From contig VWZX01002701.1 of the NCBI GenBank assembly GCA_013399015.1, positions 677,438 to 741,437 of the forward strand: a stretch of 64,000 nt of DNA, written 5' to 3'. This DNA comes from Galbula dea. Its lineage: Eukaryota; Chordata; Aves; Piciformes; Galbulidae. Below the pieces are notes generated by a model. The model searched no databases. It was not told the DNA's origin and saw only the letters and a program-made list of their open reading frames with translations. The position numbers and the translations under genes were made by a program. Positions 1 to 12,885 of the stretch are shown here, piece by piece; the first letter of the stretch is position 1, and every line of letters begins with the position of its first letter.

Positions 1-114
1 GGCTGTGTGGGGAATGGGGTTCACCCCATGCTGGCTGTTGGTACTGGTGCTGCAGTGCTTGCTGGCTGCTGTATCTTGAGAGGCATCAGGATTGTTGTTG
101 GTCTGTTGACTGTG

Positions 115-582
115 TTCAGTTTTGGGCCCCCCGCTACAAGAAAGACACAGAGGCACTGGAGCATGTTCAGAGAAGGGCAACAAGGCTGGTGAAGGGTCTG
201 GAGGATAAGTCTTATGAGGAGCAGCTGAGGGCACTGGGGTTGTTTCCTCTGGAGGAGGCTCAGGGGAGACCTTCTCACTTTCCACAACTGCCTACAAGGA
301 GGCTGGAGTGAGGTGGGAGTTGATCTCTTCTCCTGAGTTACCAGTGACAAGAGGAAACAACCTCAAGTTGCACCAGGGGAGGCTGAGGTTGAATACTAGG
401 AAACATTTCTTTCCTGCAAGAGTTGTTAGGCATTGACCCAGGCTGCCCAGGGCAGTGGTAGAGTCACCATCCCTGGAGGGGTTCAAAAAACATAGATGTG
501 GCATGGTGGTGACAGGTTGGTGGTTGGACTCCATGATCTTAGAGGTTCCTTCCAACCTTAATGATTCTCTGATTCTGTAGTT
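115..582 (+). mobile_element. CR1 LINE fragment, 3' end
   Basis: Starts with the 'cagttttgggccccccgct' equivalent of the CR1 3' region and runs through the characteristic 'gaggaggctcaggggagacc' and 'caggctgcccagggcagtgg' blocks. It ends in 'ttccaaccttaatgattctc', the usual CR1 3' terminus. It is 5'-truncated, as most CR1 copies are. Confidence 0.9.
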
Positions 583-1984
583 GTGCTCCAACTAGAGGCA
601 TGTTGGAGATGGAGCCTGTTTTGGTCTTCTTGGAGGTGTTCAACAGTTTAACTCCTCAGGGTACTGGCAGATCAGCAGCAGCATGAGGCTTATGATGCCC
701 AGGATGCTGGAGTGCATCCCTCCAGAGAACCTGGGGCTTGCAAGAGTGCCAGAGCTCACCTACATGGAGCTGAGGGAGATGTTCTCAGGTGGGCATGGAT
801 GCCAAAGCTGCTGTGGATGCTTCTTACCCAGGCTGCACATTTGAGGATATGACCTAGGAACTCCCTCTGTGGCCTTCACATCTGTAGCTGTTTTCCACAG
901 GGATGCAAAAAAAGCTTCTGCAAATGCTGGTGAGAAGCAGCTTTGGAAACAGGAGATGATTTTGCAGGTGGCACCCCAAGACAGTTGTCTTTGTACAATA
1001 GGTGGTACAGTGCTTCCAGCAGCTGGTGGTGTTCCTCTCCCTCTCATTCATCATCCCTCCCTCCCTCCCCAAGTCCTCTCCACTCCAGAGACTCACACAA
1101 GAGCCCTTCTGAGGCAGCATTCCTCTCAAGTGCTGCTATATCAGGATTCAGTGATCTTGTGATAAGCTCATCCACAATGCTGTGAAGCTGGGAAGGGTGG
1201 AAGAGTGGCACAGGCCTTCTGTTCCTCCAGGCCTCTTCTTTGGTGTTGCCAAGAGACTGCCTCTGGGTGGATCTAACTTTGCAAGATGACCCATCTCAGA
1301 ACCTCCCCACCACGGAGAGCCCTGCTTCAACGTCACTCTGTCTCCAGGAGATGCCAAGGACCTAGCTAAGCAACAAGAGTGGATTTGTCCTCTGACACCC
1401 TCTTAGCCAGTTTGCAGATCCTTCTGGAAATCTTCCTGACTGCAGTCTTCTTCTAGGGTTCCTCCTTCCTGCCTTTGCCCAGTGCTCCTTGTTCTTTGCC
1501 TCTGTTGCATCTCCTGGGGAATGTTCCAGCTATGTCTTTCCCACACTTTCAGTCCTACCCTTGTGTTATTCTGAAGGTGGTTTGAGTAGGTTCCTGCAGG
1601 AATATCTTCTGTGCCTGCAGATCTTCCCTAAACTCTCATCTTCTCTGCAAGAAGTGATGATATAAAAGGGCAGCAGACATAGGTGGCATTATGAAGTCTT
1701 ACTGAGAAGTCTGTCACCTCATCCCTGTAACCTTTCTGCCTGCTCTGACCTCCTCCCCCATTGCCTGCTGATGGCCAATGATGCTGTATCAAAATCAGCT
1801 GAGGATTATATCAACATGACTTCTGTACCTGCATCTTCTTTGGGAATACCTTTGGGTGTTGGACATTCAATAATGATAATAGGAATTTAATGTGGTTTAT
1901 GGGTCATACAGTGAGGAGCCTGGAGCTCACCCTGAGAACTTAACCCAGCTGGTACAAATTCTTTTACAAATTTTTGTTCAGACA

Positions 1985-2480
1985 GGACAAGGTAGCCAAG
2001 AAGGCCCACAGCATCCTGGCTTGGGTCAGCACTAGTGTGGCAGCAGGGCTAGGGCAGGGATTGGCCTCCTGGACTGGGCACTGGGGAGGCCACAGCTGGA
2101 ATCCTGGGTTCAGTTTTGGGCTCCTCACTCCAAGAAGGACATTGAGCTGCTGGAGTGTGGCCAGAGAAAGGTAAGGTAGGTGGTGAAGGGTCTAGAGCAC
2201 AAGTGTTGTGAGGAGCAGCTGAGGGAACTGGGGCTGGTTGTTTAACCTGGAGAAGTGGAGGCTCAGGGGAGACCTTCTCACTCTCTGCAACTCCCTGCAA
2301 GGAGGTTGGAGCCAGGTGGGGGTTGATCTCTTCTTGGTCTCTTCTGCCAAGTATCAAGCAACAGGTTGAGAGGAAATGGGTTCAAGTTGTGTCAGGAGAG
2401 GTTCAGGTTAAATATTAGGAGCAATTTCTTCATGGACCTCAGGGAGTGGTCCAGAGGAGGCTACAGAGATCCCCTGGAGG
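1985..2480 (+). mobile_element. CR1 LINE fragment
   Basis: Contains the CR1 blocks for 'gccaagaaggcccacagcat', 'gggctcctcactccaagaag' and 'gagaccttctcactctctgc'. It breaks off inside the 3' UTR at about 2480, before the normal 3' terminus, so it is truncated at both ends. Confidence 0.88.
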
Positions 2481-3121
2481 GGGCTGGGTCCAGAGAAACC
2501 TTCACTAAACCCCTGCTCTGACAAAACAGCAGCTTTGCCCTGGCTAAGCCTAAATGACAAAAGAGTTTGGAGCTGAGGAATGAAATTGTCTTCACTGCCT
2601 TGCTCTGATGGTTCACCAGCCAGGATGGTTGTGCTGTTGTGTGGAAGGACTTCTCCTGCTTCCTCTCATAGGCTCCTTCACCTTCCTCCCTTAGTCTTAC
2701 CCCTCCAGCTCCATCCCAGAGCACTGCTGCTGGTTTCAGTGCAAATAGTGCAGATGCAGGCACAGGATCCTTTTTTTAACCTCTGAAAGCTGAGACTTCT
2801 AAGTTTATCTCAGAAGGACATTGGAAAGATGAATAGAGGGAAATTATGCAGAGAAAGAGAAAATATTCCAAGAGTAGAATTCAGTCTGCATAATTGCCTG
2901 GCTCCCTGGGGTGCATGGGCAAGCACACCAAGTCCCTGGGTGAAATCCTTCTCCATAGCTCCTCTAGCCCAATTAGAGTGCTGGAAGTGGGGAGAAGCTC
3001 CTTTCTCAAACAGGCCTGGTGGGGTAAACTGGAAGAACCAGGAGGATTGCTGTTAACTCTTTGCCCACTGAGGGTCTGCAAGAAAAACCCAGCTGTGGTG
3101 AACCCAACGCCCTGTGAACTG

Positions 3122-3245
3122 CTCTGCTCAGCTTGGGGTCATCTGTAGACTTGCTGAGGGTGCACTTGATCCCACTGTGTCCTCCATGGAGATATTGAAC
3201 AGCACTGGTCCCACTACAGACCCCTGAGGGACACCACTTGTAGCC
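3122..3245 (-). mobile_element. CR1 reverse-transcriptase-region fragment
   Basis: On the + strand it reads 'acagacccctgagggacacc', the reverse complement of the CR1 ORF2 region coding for the conserved GVPQGSVLGP-type reverse transcriptase motif. It is a short piece with no 3' end. A + strand CR1 3' end follows about 65 bp further on. Confidence 0.8.
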
Positions 3246-3309
3246 ATAAGCTATTGGGAGACTTTAATCCTTGCTGCAAAGAAAGGTATCATCAAACAGT
3301 GAATCCATG

Positions 3310-3405
3310 TGGTACTCAGGGCCATGGTTTAGTGGCAAGGTTGTGACAGGTTGATGGTTGGACTCCATGCTCTTGGAGCTCTCTTCCAACCTTAGTGATT
3401 CTGTG
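3310..3405 (+). mobile_element. CR1 3'-terminal fragment
   Basis: Reads 'gggccatggtttagtggcaa' and ends 'cttccaaccttagtgattct'. Only the last 100 bp or so of a CR1 element are present. Confidence 0.8.
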
Positions 3406-4683
3406 TTTTGTAAAAGCTGGTGGAAGGAGCTGCTCTGAACTGCAGTCCCCTCAGCTTTGCTTGTGGGGTTGGAGGTTTGAAGCTGGGACCCTGGAGTGAC
3501 CAGCAGTACAGCCTAGGGGATGGGCTCCATCCTGTCCCAGCAGCAGAGCCTGGCTCAGACCTTTCCCTCTCCCTGGGTGGTTGCTGCACACCACAATATT
3601 ACCCTCTTAGCTCTAAGTGTATTTTTGTTTCTAATATCCTCTTTAAGCCATTCAGGGAATTTACTGCAGCCTGAAGAGCAGAACACAAAGAACCTACCAG
3701 TAGATTTCCACTCTCTTCAGAGTCAGTTTAGCTTTAGAGACTTGCTGCTGATGTGATGCAGTTTCTCCCTGTTGTGGGGTAGCTGGAGAGCAGCAAAGTT
3801 GGGATAAAAGACAACTTGTTGAAGGGATTCTTTCTCATCCTCCTGTATCATCTGCAATCCCTTTTTTTTTCCCCAGGGCCAGAAGTGTGCTGGCCCATTG
3901 TGACTAGACCCCCACTTGATGCTTTTCCCTTCTTTCCCCCCCCCCACCCCTTTGTCTCCATGATTCAGCTTCCCTATTGTATCCTCATTCATTCTCTCTT
4001 TTGATTCCTCCTTCTTCTCTCTTTTTTTCCTTTTATCCACCACCTTCTCAAGGCACTGAAGGTGTAACTGCTTTAGTGTGGGCTAAGGAAAAGCTACTCT
4101 TCTACTTCCCAAAGAAAGCTCATTGTGTGGTGCCATCAAAAAAGGTTTAACCACCACAAGGGAATAAAGGCACCACATTTCTCTGAAAGTTTTTTTTCTT
4201 TCCTTTTTTTTTCTTCTCCTTTTTTTTATTATTTATTTTGTAAGGAATAATACATAAGCTGCTAGGAAAGGGCAGAAATGTCTCCTGCTTCTCTCTAGTT
4301 GTGCCTGGGAGGCTGTGAAATTTGAAGGAAACCTGCTTTTTATAGAGGAGCTTGAAAGCTAGACCACCCCAGCTCCAAACCTTTGCTGGTCTCTGCATTA
4401 TCCTCATAAGCCTAACAAAAAAAAAACCTCTTAAGATTGTTCCCAAACAGCTCAGAATCAAAGCTTACAAGGCAGTAGTGTAATTACTTGCTTTCTTTTT
4501 TGGTAGCAGTTTATAGCAATCTTATGTAAGATGCTCAAATACTTTCAAAGAGACCTTTTTGAGCAGTGAGAGCTCAGTGGCTCCACTATCAGCAGAGTTA
4601 CTGGAGGAGGCTGGCAGCAGTACAAGTGAGTGATGGGTTTGGATCCTGGCTGCAGTTCTCCAGCAGGAGCAGATCCTTGGATG

Positions 4684-5020
4684 TGCTGGACCTATCATTC
4701 CTGCTGGATCCACCATCCCTGCCAGACCCATTACTGCTGGACCTAATGTCATTGCTGGACCCCCTATTGCTGCTGGACCTGTCACTGCTGGACCTACCAT
4801 CACTTCTGGACCCATCACTGCCAGACCCACCACTGCAACTGGACCTGCCATCCCTAGTACCACTATCAGACCCAATATCACTGCTGGACCCAATATCACT
4901 GCTGGACCCAATATCACTGCTGGACCCATCTCTGCTGGACCCACCATCATTACTGGTCCCATCATCTCTGCTGGACCCACCATTGCTGCTGGACCCATCA
5001 CTACTGCCAGAGCCAGTGAT
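4684..5020. repeat. Minisatellite, 12-18 bp units around CACTGCTGGACCCAT
   Basis: About 22 imperfect copies of a 12-18 bp unit (core 'ctgctggaccca') lie head to tail. All spacings seem to be multiples of three, so both strands stay open: the + strand would read Leu-Leu-Asp-Pro repeats and the - strand Met-Gly-Pro-Ala repeats. Three nearly identical consecutive copies at about 4870-4925 suggest recent slippage or unequal exchange. Nothing suggests it is translated; open frames on both strands follow from the unit length. Confidence 0.9.
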
Positions 5021-5784
5021 CTTTAGTTGTTTTAGTAATCACAGACAGAAGGCAGGTCACCTTATATAGGCATCCTTGGTAAATAGTGCCATCAGTGTCA
5101 CCTTGAAAGGCAGGAGTAGGGAAGTTAGGAAATTAGGAAATGACAGAAGGTTTGTGGCTTGTTAATGTTAGGGAGGAAAGCTCACATGGATCTACAGACA
5201 TCACTGCAGTGTCAGCCATCTCTGCCCTCTCTTCCTCTCTCAGCACAGCAGCTCCAGAGCTGTTGTTAAGACCTAAACCCCAGTAATTAATCTGTGCTTG
5301 GAGATGCCATGAAGTGAGCTGAATTCCTGTCATTTCTCTTGCTTTTCATAGCAGCTTCCCCAGGAGGACTCTAGCAATGCCCTCACAGAGCTGAAACACC
5401 TTCCTAATGAAAAATAATTTCAGGAAAACACTCCCAAGCAGCTGGAGTTGGAGTGTGGGATGCTAGTGGGCAGAGTGCATCCTTCAGCCATGCCATCCAT
5501 CCTACCCATCACCCTCTGTCCTTTGGAGACCTACCCCTGCCACCCCAAGAGCAAGCTCTGGGGTGTCCTTTAGTGGAGAGAAGCACTTTGGGTGCTGCCC
5601 CTTGGCAAGAGAGGGCTGGTGGACAGATGCTAACTCTTTGTTTGTCAGTTTTCCCTGGGAGAAATACTTACAGGCTTTCAGAGGTTGTTATTCTTAGCAT
5701 CATCATTCAGGTCTTTACAGGATAAAGTGCCCTGGGCCCAGGAGGGACAAGAGGCAGTAGCCTCAAGTTGTGCCAGTTTAGGTT

Positions 5785-6258
5785 GGACATTAGGATACTG
5801 AGGTGCTGGAGTGTGTTCAGAGAAGGGCAAGAAAGGTGGAGGAGGGTCTAGAGCACAAGTGTTGTGAGGAGCAGCTGAGGGAACTGGGCTTGGATAGCCT
5901 GGAGAAGAGGAGGCTTAGGGGAGACCTTCTCACTCTCTGCAAGGAGGTTGGAGCCAGGTGGGGGTTGGTCTCTTTTCCCAGGTAACAAGTGATAGGACAA
6001 GAGGAAACAGCCTCAAGTTGTGCCAGGGGAGGTTTAGGTTTGACATTAGGAATAATTTCTTCTTGGAAAGGGTTGTCAAGACCTAGCCCAGGCTGCCCAG
6101 GGCAGTGGTGGAGTCCCCATCCCTGGAGGGATTGAAAAGCCATGGAGATGTGGTGCTGAGGGCTGTGGTTTGGTGGTGATCTGGCAGTGCTGGGTTAATG
6201 GTTGAACTTAAAGATCTTAAAGGTCTTTTCCAACCAAAACAATTCAATGATTCTAAAG
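5785..6258 (+). mobile_element. CR1 LINE fragment, 3' end
   Basis: Begins 'aggtgctggagtgtgttcag' and passes through 'agcagctgagggaactgggc'. It ends 'ttccaaccaaaacaattcaa' followed by 'tgattct'. 5'-truncated copy. Confidence 0.92.
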
Positions 6259-6859
6259 AGCAAAAGGCAGTGTTCCTCCCCTTGTCTTCCCACAAAGTTT
6301 GGGGTGTAGGGAGTTAACCTGGAGTTGTGAGAACACAGAGGATGCCACACACATTCCCTTTTCCTAGAGGATGGATTAGGGAGTGATTCACCAGAGAGGG
6401 ACATTTGCTTTTCCAACTCTATCCTGTGAAGTCTGGACACCAGGATATGCCAGAGGCAGGCAAAGCAGAGTCCTTTTTTTATCACAATACTCTTTGATTA
6501 AGATCATTCTAGCAACTGGTAGCAGCAGCACTGCTAAGATTGAGTTGGTATTTCTGTCTCCCAGGCTGCAAGGCAGTGTGCAAGCTGTCAGCCCAGAAGC
6601 AATTAAAATGAGGAAAAAAAAGAAGAGTTAAAGAGAATAAGAATTGAAACCCCAAAATGATTTGGGTTCATTGAGCCATTTTAGAGCTGTGTTTATCCAA
6701 GAGAGATTTTCACTTGCTGTGGGGTATTTTGGAGGATGATCCACATCTACATGTTGTCAGGGCTTTAAGAGGATCTGACTTCCAGAAGTTCTCCTGTACT
6801 ACTTTAGTTTTTCTTGAGCTGGTAGTGTGAGAAAAGGCTCCTGAAAGAAAGATTTCTCT

Positions 6860-7052
6860 CCAAGAGGGTTCTCAGGCATTGACCCAGGCTGCCCAGGGAG
6901 GTGGTGGTGGAATCACCATCCCTGGAGGGGTTCAGAAACAGTGTAGATGTGGTGCCTGGGGCCATGGTTTAGAGCTGAGCATGGCAGTGTTGGGTGGATG
7001 CTTGGAGCTGATGATCTCAGAGGCCTTTGCCAACCATGCTGATTCTATGCTT
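6860..7052 (+). mobile_element. CR1 3' fragment
   Basis: Contains 'cccaggctgcccagggaggt' and 'atggttgg'-type 3' UTR sequence, ending near 'gccaaccatgctgattctat'. Confidence 0.88.
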
Positions 7053-7372
7053 GTAAAAGGAACCTTTGCATAGTGAATTGGCCCTAAACACAACTCTTAT
7101 TTGCATTCTGTTTTGGGTCCAATTTCATTTGCCATTCAATGCTTTTTGAAGTTTGAAGCTCTGTAGAAAGGGGGAAACAATCCAGGCTCTTGTGGCTTTG
7201 CATTTCCAAGCACATCGACATCATTGACTGCAGCAGTGACATCACTGAAGGTAAACCAGAACAGGAGCTGGAGCAAGGGTGAAGTGTGAGGATGAGCTCA
7301 GGCTGAATCAAGGTGAAAGAGAAGGACATAGCTAATCCTTGCACACTCAGAAATTGTGAGACTGGCTTAAAT

Positions 7373-7498
7373 CATAGAATCATAGAGAGATTTGGGTTGG
7401 AGGAGGCCTTAAACATCATCTAGCTCCAAGCCATGGGCAGGGATGCCACCCACTAGAGCAGGTGGCTCAAGATAGTGTTGAACACTTCAGGGATGCAG
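7373..7498 (-). mobile_element. CR1 3' fragment, antisense
   Basis: Starts with 'atcatagaatcatagagaga', the reverse complement of the CR1 terminal microsatellite, then 'gggttggaggaggccttaaa'. It ends at 'cttcagggatg', about 125 bp in. Confidence 0.9.
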
Positions 7499-8539
7499 CA
7501 ATCACACAACCTTTTTTTTAAGTAAATAAATAAATAGTGTATTTTTGATGTTGTTTTTAGAGCCTCTAGCTTGGACTTGGTTCATACTTTCAAGGATTTC
7601 TTTGCACTCTGCTGAGCTAGACACATGCTTTTGTTTTAGGTGAGGCTGTCCTGGCATCCTTTGGCTACCAGGAGCTCAAGCATTCCAAGAACCAGCAGAC
7701 AGTCAGAGCTGATCCCATTGGGTGAGCTGGAAGCACTAAATGGAGGTAGTTTCAAACCCTTCACTCCTACAGTGCTGCTAGATGTTACCAGGGGTGGAAA
7801 AGCAAATGAAAGAAATGGAAGTACTTTGTGAGTTTCAAATTGATAACCTCCTTTTAAAGCTTAGCATAAATTCAGTAGCACTTCACCTCCCTCCCACAAT
7901 CAGATCTAAAGAGTGAGAGAAACAATGTCTTTTTCTCCTCCCAAGCTGCCCAAAACCTACATATCAGGGATATATTAATGAAATACTAGCAACACAGTGC
8001 CAGAAAAAGCAACAGTAAGCTGGAAGAGAAATCAGGGTTGGTAAGCAGAGAAGTTCCAGCAGTGACCTGAGATGACTGAGCCAATTCAACCCAGGGATCT
8101 GGCTGCTATTGAGAGAAAATCTTAGTTGCTCAAAGAAAGGAAGCTGAAAGCTCTTCAGCACGATGGAGTTTGCACCATCTGTGACACCTGCATTAAGTAA
8201 TGGGCACTGAGGAGAATAAGCAAAGGGATTGTAGAGCAAAACATGAGTCATTGACCTAGGGAGAAAGAGGTTTCATTACTGAAAGGTTCTTGGAGCATCT
8301 TGAAATAAATGAGAGCTGAGGGCATTTGTCACCTGGCAGACTGAGACACCAAAGCAGTCTCCTCACCCCTCTGGGCATGAATCTGACCAGATGCATGGAA
8401 GTCTGCTTGCCCATGGGCTAACAGGGCATGGTGGATTCCTGTGGGAAGCTGGTTGGACCAGGAGCTGGGTCACCAAAATCACCACTGCAGATCCTTTTTG
8501 CCTATGGGGGTGCTGAAAAAACCCCATGGTTCCTTCCAG

Positions 8540-9085
8540 CCCTGCTTTGCACTAGTGTTGAGCAGCAGCTCATCATACTGTGGGGCTGTTTTGGGCCAAA
8601 ACAACACAAGAAGGATATCAAGTGGTTAGTGAGCATCCAGAGGAGGCCACAAAGATGGTGAAGGGTCTGGAGGGGAAGCTAGATGAGGAGTGGCTGAAAT
8701 CACTTGGTCTGTTCAGCCTGGAGAACAGGAGACTGAGAGGAGACCTCATCTTGGTCTATAGCTTCCTCCCCAGAGATGAAGGAGGGGCAGGAGCTGATCT
8801 CTTCTCTCTGGTGACCAGTGACAGGACCCAGGGCAATGGCATGAAGCTGTGCCAGGGGAGGGGCAGGTTGGATATTAGGAAGAGGTTCTTCCCCCAGAGG
8901 GTGGTGGAGCACTGGAACAGGCTCCCCAGGGGTGCAGTCACAGCACCAAGCCTGACAGAATTCCAGAAGCCTCTGGACAATGCTCTTAGACACACAGTAT
9001 GATTTTTGGGGTTGTCCTGTGCAGAGGCAGGAGTTGGGCTTGATGATCCTTGTGGGTCTCTGCCAACTCAGGATATTCTGTGATT
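8540..9085 (+). mobile_element. CR1 LINE fragment
   Basis: A longer 3' copy with 'atccagaggaggccacaaag', 'ctggagaacaggagactgag', 'gggtggtggagcactggaac' and a 3' end at 'ggatattctgtgattattcg'. It belongs to the same subfamily as the copies at 25388, 30705, 47371, 61190 and 62278 ('ggggttgtcctgtgcagagg'). Confidence 0.92.
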
Positions 9086-9794
9086 ATTCGCTATGGAGAG
9101 ATGTAGATTGGGGCTTGCAAGCATCTTCTGCACCACCACCTTACCCCAGAAGCTACAGCACCCAGTTCTGTGGGGCACTTTGGGTCAGAGCACAGACTTG
9201 TAGATTATTTCCTTGATCCAAACCTCTCCATCAAAGAAAAAGACCAAGAAATATTGAATATTCTCTGATTTTGAAGGTATCTTCAGTCAGCATGAACCTG
9301 GGAGATCTTCACCTTAGGCTGTGGCTTTCAGTTACTTCCTTGCTGCTTTGGCTTTGGCTTTGGCCAATTTTTTGGCTGTCCTGCTTGGCAGATCCCTGTA
9401 ACCTGGGGCATAGTGATCTGAGCTCTGTGTTTTCTAGCACAGGTTGCCATTGTTGCTGAGCTCTGTTTCTGGGCATGCTTCTTCTCCTTCACCCAAGTGC
9501 TTTACTCTTTCCCCTTGGATAGTGTTTGCCTCCCAGTTCAGCTTTGCAGCCAAGGCATCAGTGCAACCTTTGCTGCACACTCATAGTGCTGCAGGATGCC
9601 TGGCCACCTGACATCTCCTCCCATGGGACTTCTACAGCCTCCTAAACCTATTACACATAAGTGGGGTCTGTCATTTCTAGCAAGTTATTCCCAGACAAAT
9701 AGCAGAGAAAATGTTTCATGGACTTAATCCCTGTGAGTGGTTTAGCTGCTGCTTCTCTGCAGTGCTGAGGCTTTGCTGTGGAGAAGGGGCTGAC

Positions 9795-10617
9795 AGCTGT
9801 CAGGCTGTGCTGCCCTTCAGTGAGACCTGGACAGGCTGAGAGCTGGGGGAGAGGAACCTGATGGAGTTCCACAAGGGCAAGTGTAGAGTCCTGCACCTGG
9901 GGAGGAATAACCTCAGGGACCAGGACAGGTTAGGGGTTGACCTGCTGGAAAGCAGCTCTGCAGAGAAGGTCTGGGAGTGCTGGTGGGCAACAAGTTCCCC
10001 ATGAGCCAGCAATGTGCTCCTGCAGCCAAGAAGGCCAATGGTCTCCTGGGGTGCATTTAGAAGAGTGTGAGCAGCAGGTTGAGGGAGGTTCTCCTCCCTC
10101 TCTGCTCTGCCCTAGTGAGGCCACAGCTGGAGTCCTGGGTCCAGTTCTGGTCTCCCCAGTTGAAGAGAGCCAAGGAACTAGTGGAGAGAGTCCTTTGGAG
10201 GCTAGGAAGATGCTGAGGGCACTGGAGCATTTCTGGGAGGAGGAAAGGCTGAAAGCCCTGGGGCTGCTTAGCCTGGAGAAGAGCAGCCCCAAAGGGGAGC
10301 TGCTCAAGGCTGAGCAAGAGCTGAAGGCCGGGGCCAGCCTCTGCTGAGTGGTGGCCAGGGCCAGGCCAAGGGGCACTGGGCACCAACTGGAAGCCAGGAG
10401 GTTCCATCTGAGCAGGAGGAGAAAGTTGTTTGGTGTGAGGGTGTTGGAGCCCTGGCCTAGGCTTTGCAGAGAGGCTGTGGAGTCTCCTTGTGTGGAGAGA
10501 TTGCCAAGGCAGCTGGAGGTGCTGGTGGTCACCCTGCTGTGGGTGCCCCTGCTTTAGCAGAGGGGCTGGATGATCCCCAGAGGTCCCTTCCATCTGCTAG
10601 CATGCTGGGATTCTCTG
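9795..10617 (+). mobile_element. CR1 LINE fragment, longer 3' copy
   Basis: Covers the end of ORF2 ('gggcaagtgtagagtcctgc'), the 'gccacagctggagtcctggg' block and a 3' UTR with 'gtggagtctccttgtgtgga', ending 'atgctgggattctctg'. Same subfamily as the copy at 50135-50405. At about 820 bp it is among the longest copies in the window. Confidence 0.92.
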
Positions 10618-11344
10618 TGGTAATCCACCCCTGTCAGGACCTGAAGCAGAAACCCTGAAGCTATCATTCATCCCATGAAAGCATTTTAAACCAGGGGTGA
10701 GCCAGGCTCCAGCTCTTGGGGACCTTCATCCCACTCTTCCTGCTGCTGAAGGAGCTCTATTTCCCCCCTGGTGTTTTGAAATCTCCACAAACTTGCAAAG
10801 AAACTTTTTGTAATGCACCCCAAGCCTTTGGAAACTGCCTCCGGGAGCACACATGGGGCTGGCCAGTCCTTGACAGCTTCTGTCCTCATTTAGGTGGTGA
10901 CAGCTTCCACCTCACTGTGCCCAGGGTAAATTGGCTCTTTTGGCAGCAACTCACATTTCTTTGGTTCTAGTTTCAGCTCTGCAGCTCTAAGCTTGCTGCA
11001 GCCCATTTATCAGTTCCTGCTCAGAGGTTTTTTAGCATGCACTGGGAGCTCCTGGTGGTTTCATAGACTGGGAGACATGCTGTCCAATACCTTCTCCATT
11101 AACCTCTCCAATGTGGCAAGCCAAAAGCCATCACTACAAATTGCTGCAGACCTCATCCTGCTGTGAAAGCTGCTTGTCCCCTGTGCTTTAGATATACACT
11201 TGGACGTGCCAATCTCCATTCTGAAGGCCCAGGCTCTGCCTGCTGCATCATTCATGGTGTCACCTCTTCATGGTTGTGGACAGGAATCCTCTAAGTGTCT
11301 CTGAGATGTTGCACTAATGTGTTTTCCTTAAACAAGAGTCATGG

Positions 11345-11665
11345 ACACAGCTAGAGGGATCCATCCAGAGGGACCTGGACAAGCTGGAGTTGTAGGCTCA
11401 GGTGAACCTCAAGAGGTTCAACAAGGCCAAGTGCAAGGTCCTGCATATGGGTCAGGACAACCCCCAGTGTCAATGCAGGCTGGGGATGAAGGGCTGGAAA
11501 GCAGCTCTGAAGAGAAGGACTTGGGGGAGCTGGTGAGGGAAAAGCTGGACATGAGGAGGCAATGTGTGCTCACAGCCCAGGAGACAACTGTGTTATGAGC
11601 TGCATCCCCAGCAGCATGGCCAGCAGGGCAGGGAGGGGATTGTGCCTCTGCTCTTCTCTGATTTG
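11345..11665 (+). mobile_element. CR1 fragment lacking its 3' end
   Basis: Contains 'aacctcaagaggttcaacaa' and 'ggccaagtgcaaggtcctgc'. It matches the first part of the element at 29088 closely but stops near 'ttgtgcctctgctctt', so its 3' part is missing. Confidence 0.88.
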
Positions 11666-12424
11666 GGGAGACCAAGGCCATGGCAAAGGTTTCAGTCACT
11701 CAGCCTGCACTTCACTTCCCTCACAGCCTCCATCCTCACCAGCTCCTGCTCTCAGAGGCAGAATCACTGAGCTGCTGCAGATCCAATGTCCACATCTGAT
11801 TTGCTTTAACCTTTGGAGGAGTTCCTACAAACTGAGTTTGTGATGCACATTTGGGAGCACTTTTTTCCCCACTCTTGCTAGCCCTAATGAAATCCCAGGT
11901 CACTTTTAGCAGCCTCTTATCTGTGTGATCCAGAGCTCTGCACTGATTGCCAGGAGTTTAAATCTTCCAAAGGAGCTCTCTCCTTTAGGGGTGGATGCAG
12001 AGTTTCCCCTGTGCCCCAGGAAGACTCTGTGTACAAAACACAAGCTCTTCTCCCAGCCTTCCCAAGCAGCATTTACCCAACACACTTCTTACCCATGGCT
12101 TTGCTTTGAAGGTTTTGCTGCTTGCTTTGAACACATCTTGGCTTCTGGCTTCTTTTCCACTTTAGCTTTATGGGATTTTCTTGTTCTTGCTTTTTTTTTA
12201 GGCACATGTGTCTTCCTGCAGCTCTTGCAGAGGTGCCCAACCTCTTTCCATCAGCACATGGTCTTGAGCTTCAAGCAGAGGCTGCTTTTGTGGAAGGTTT
12301 CTGGTGTGGTGGTAAGATCTCAGTGGCATTGTGGAGCTATCTGATGCATCCCTTGCTGCCTGTTCCTCCTGGGATGTACCTTGGAGCTGCTCAGCTCCTT
12401 CTTACTATGGGGAAGTCCAAAAGA

Positions 12425-12885
12425 GCTAAGGGAGCCAGAGGAGGGCAATGAAACTGGTGAAGGGTTTAGAGCATAAGTGTTGTGAGGAGCAGCTGAGGGA
12501 ACTGGGGTTGTTCAGTCTGGAGAAGAGGAGGCTCAGGGGAGACCTTCTTACTCTCTTCAACTCCCTGCAAGAGGTTGGAGCCAAGTGAGGGTTGGTCTCT
12601 TCTCTCAAGTGACAAGTGAGAGAACAAGAGGAAACAGCCTCAGGTTGTGCCAGGGGAGGGTTAGGGTGGACATGAGGAAAGATTTTTTTTCCTGAAGGTG
12701 GTGGTTAGGCATTGGCCCAGGCTGCCCAGGGCAGTGGTGGAGTCACCATCCCTGGAGGGGTTTAAAAGACATGGAGATGTGGTTCTTGAGGGCCATGTTT
12801 AGTGGTGACCTGGCACTGTTAGGCTGATGGTTGGGCTTGATGATCTTGGAGGTCTTTTCCAACCTTAGCGTTTCTATGATTCCAA
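12425..12885 (+). mobile_element. CR1 LINE fragment, 3' end
   Basis: Runs from 'agctaagggagccagaggag' through 'gggctgcccagg'-type blocks to 'ccaaccttagcgtttctatg'. Same subfamily as 5785-6258 and 58835-59290. Confidence 0.92.

Noticed and set aside
9930..10593. Open frames of 136-200 codons on both strands
   Set aside because: They lie entirely inside a CR1 3' region that is non-coding.
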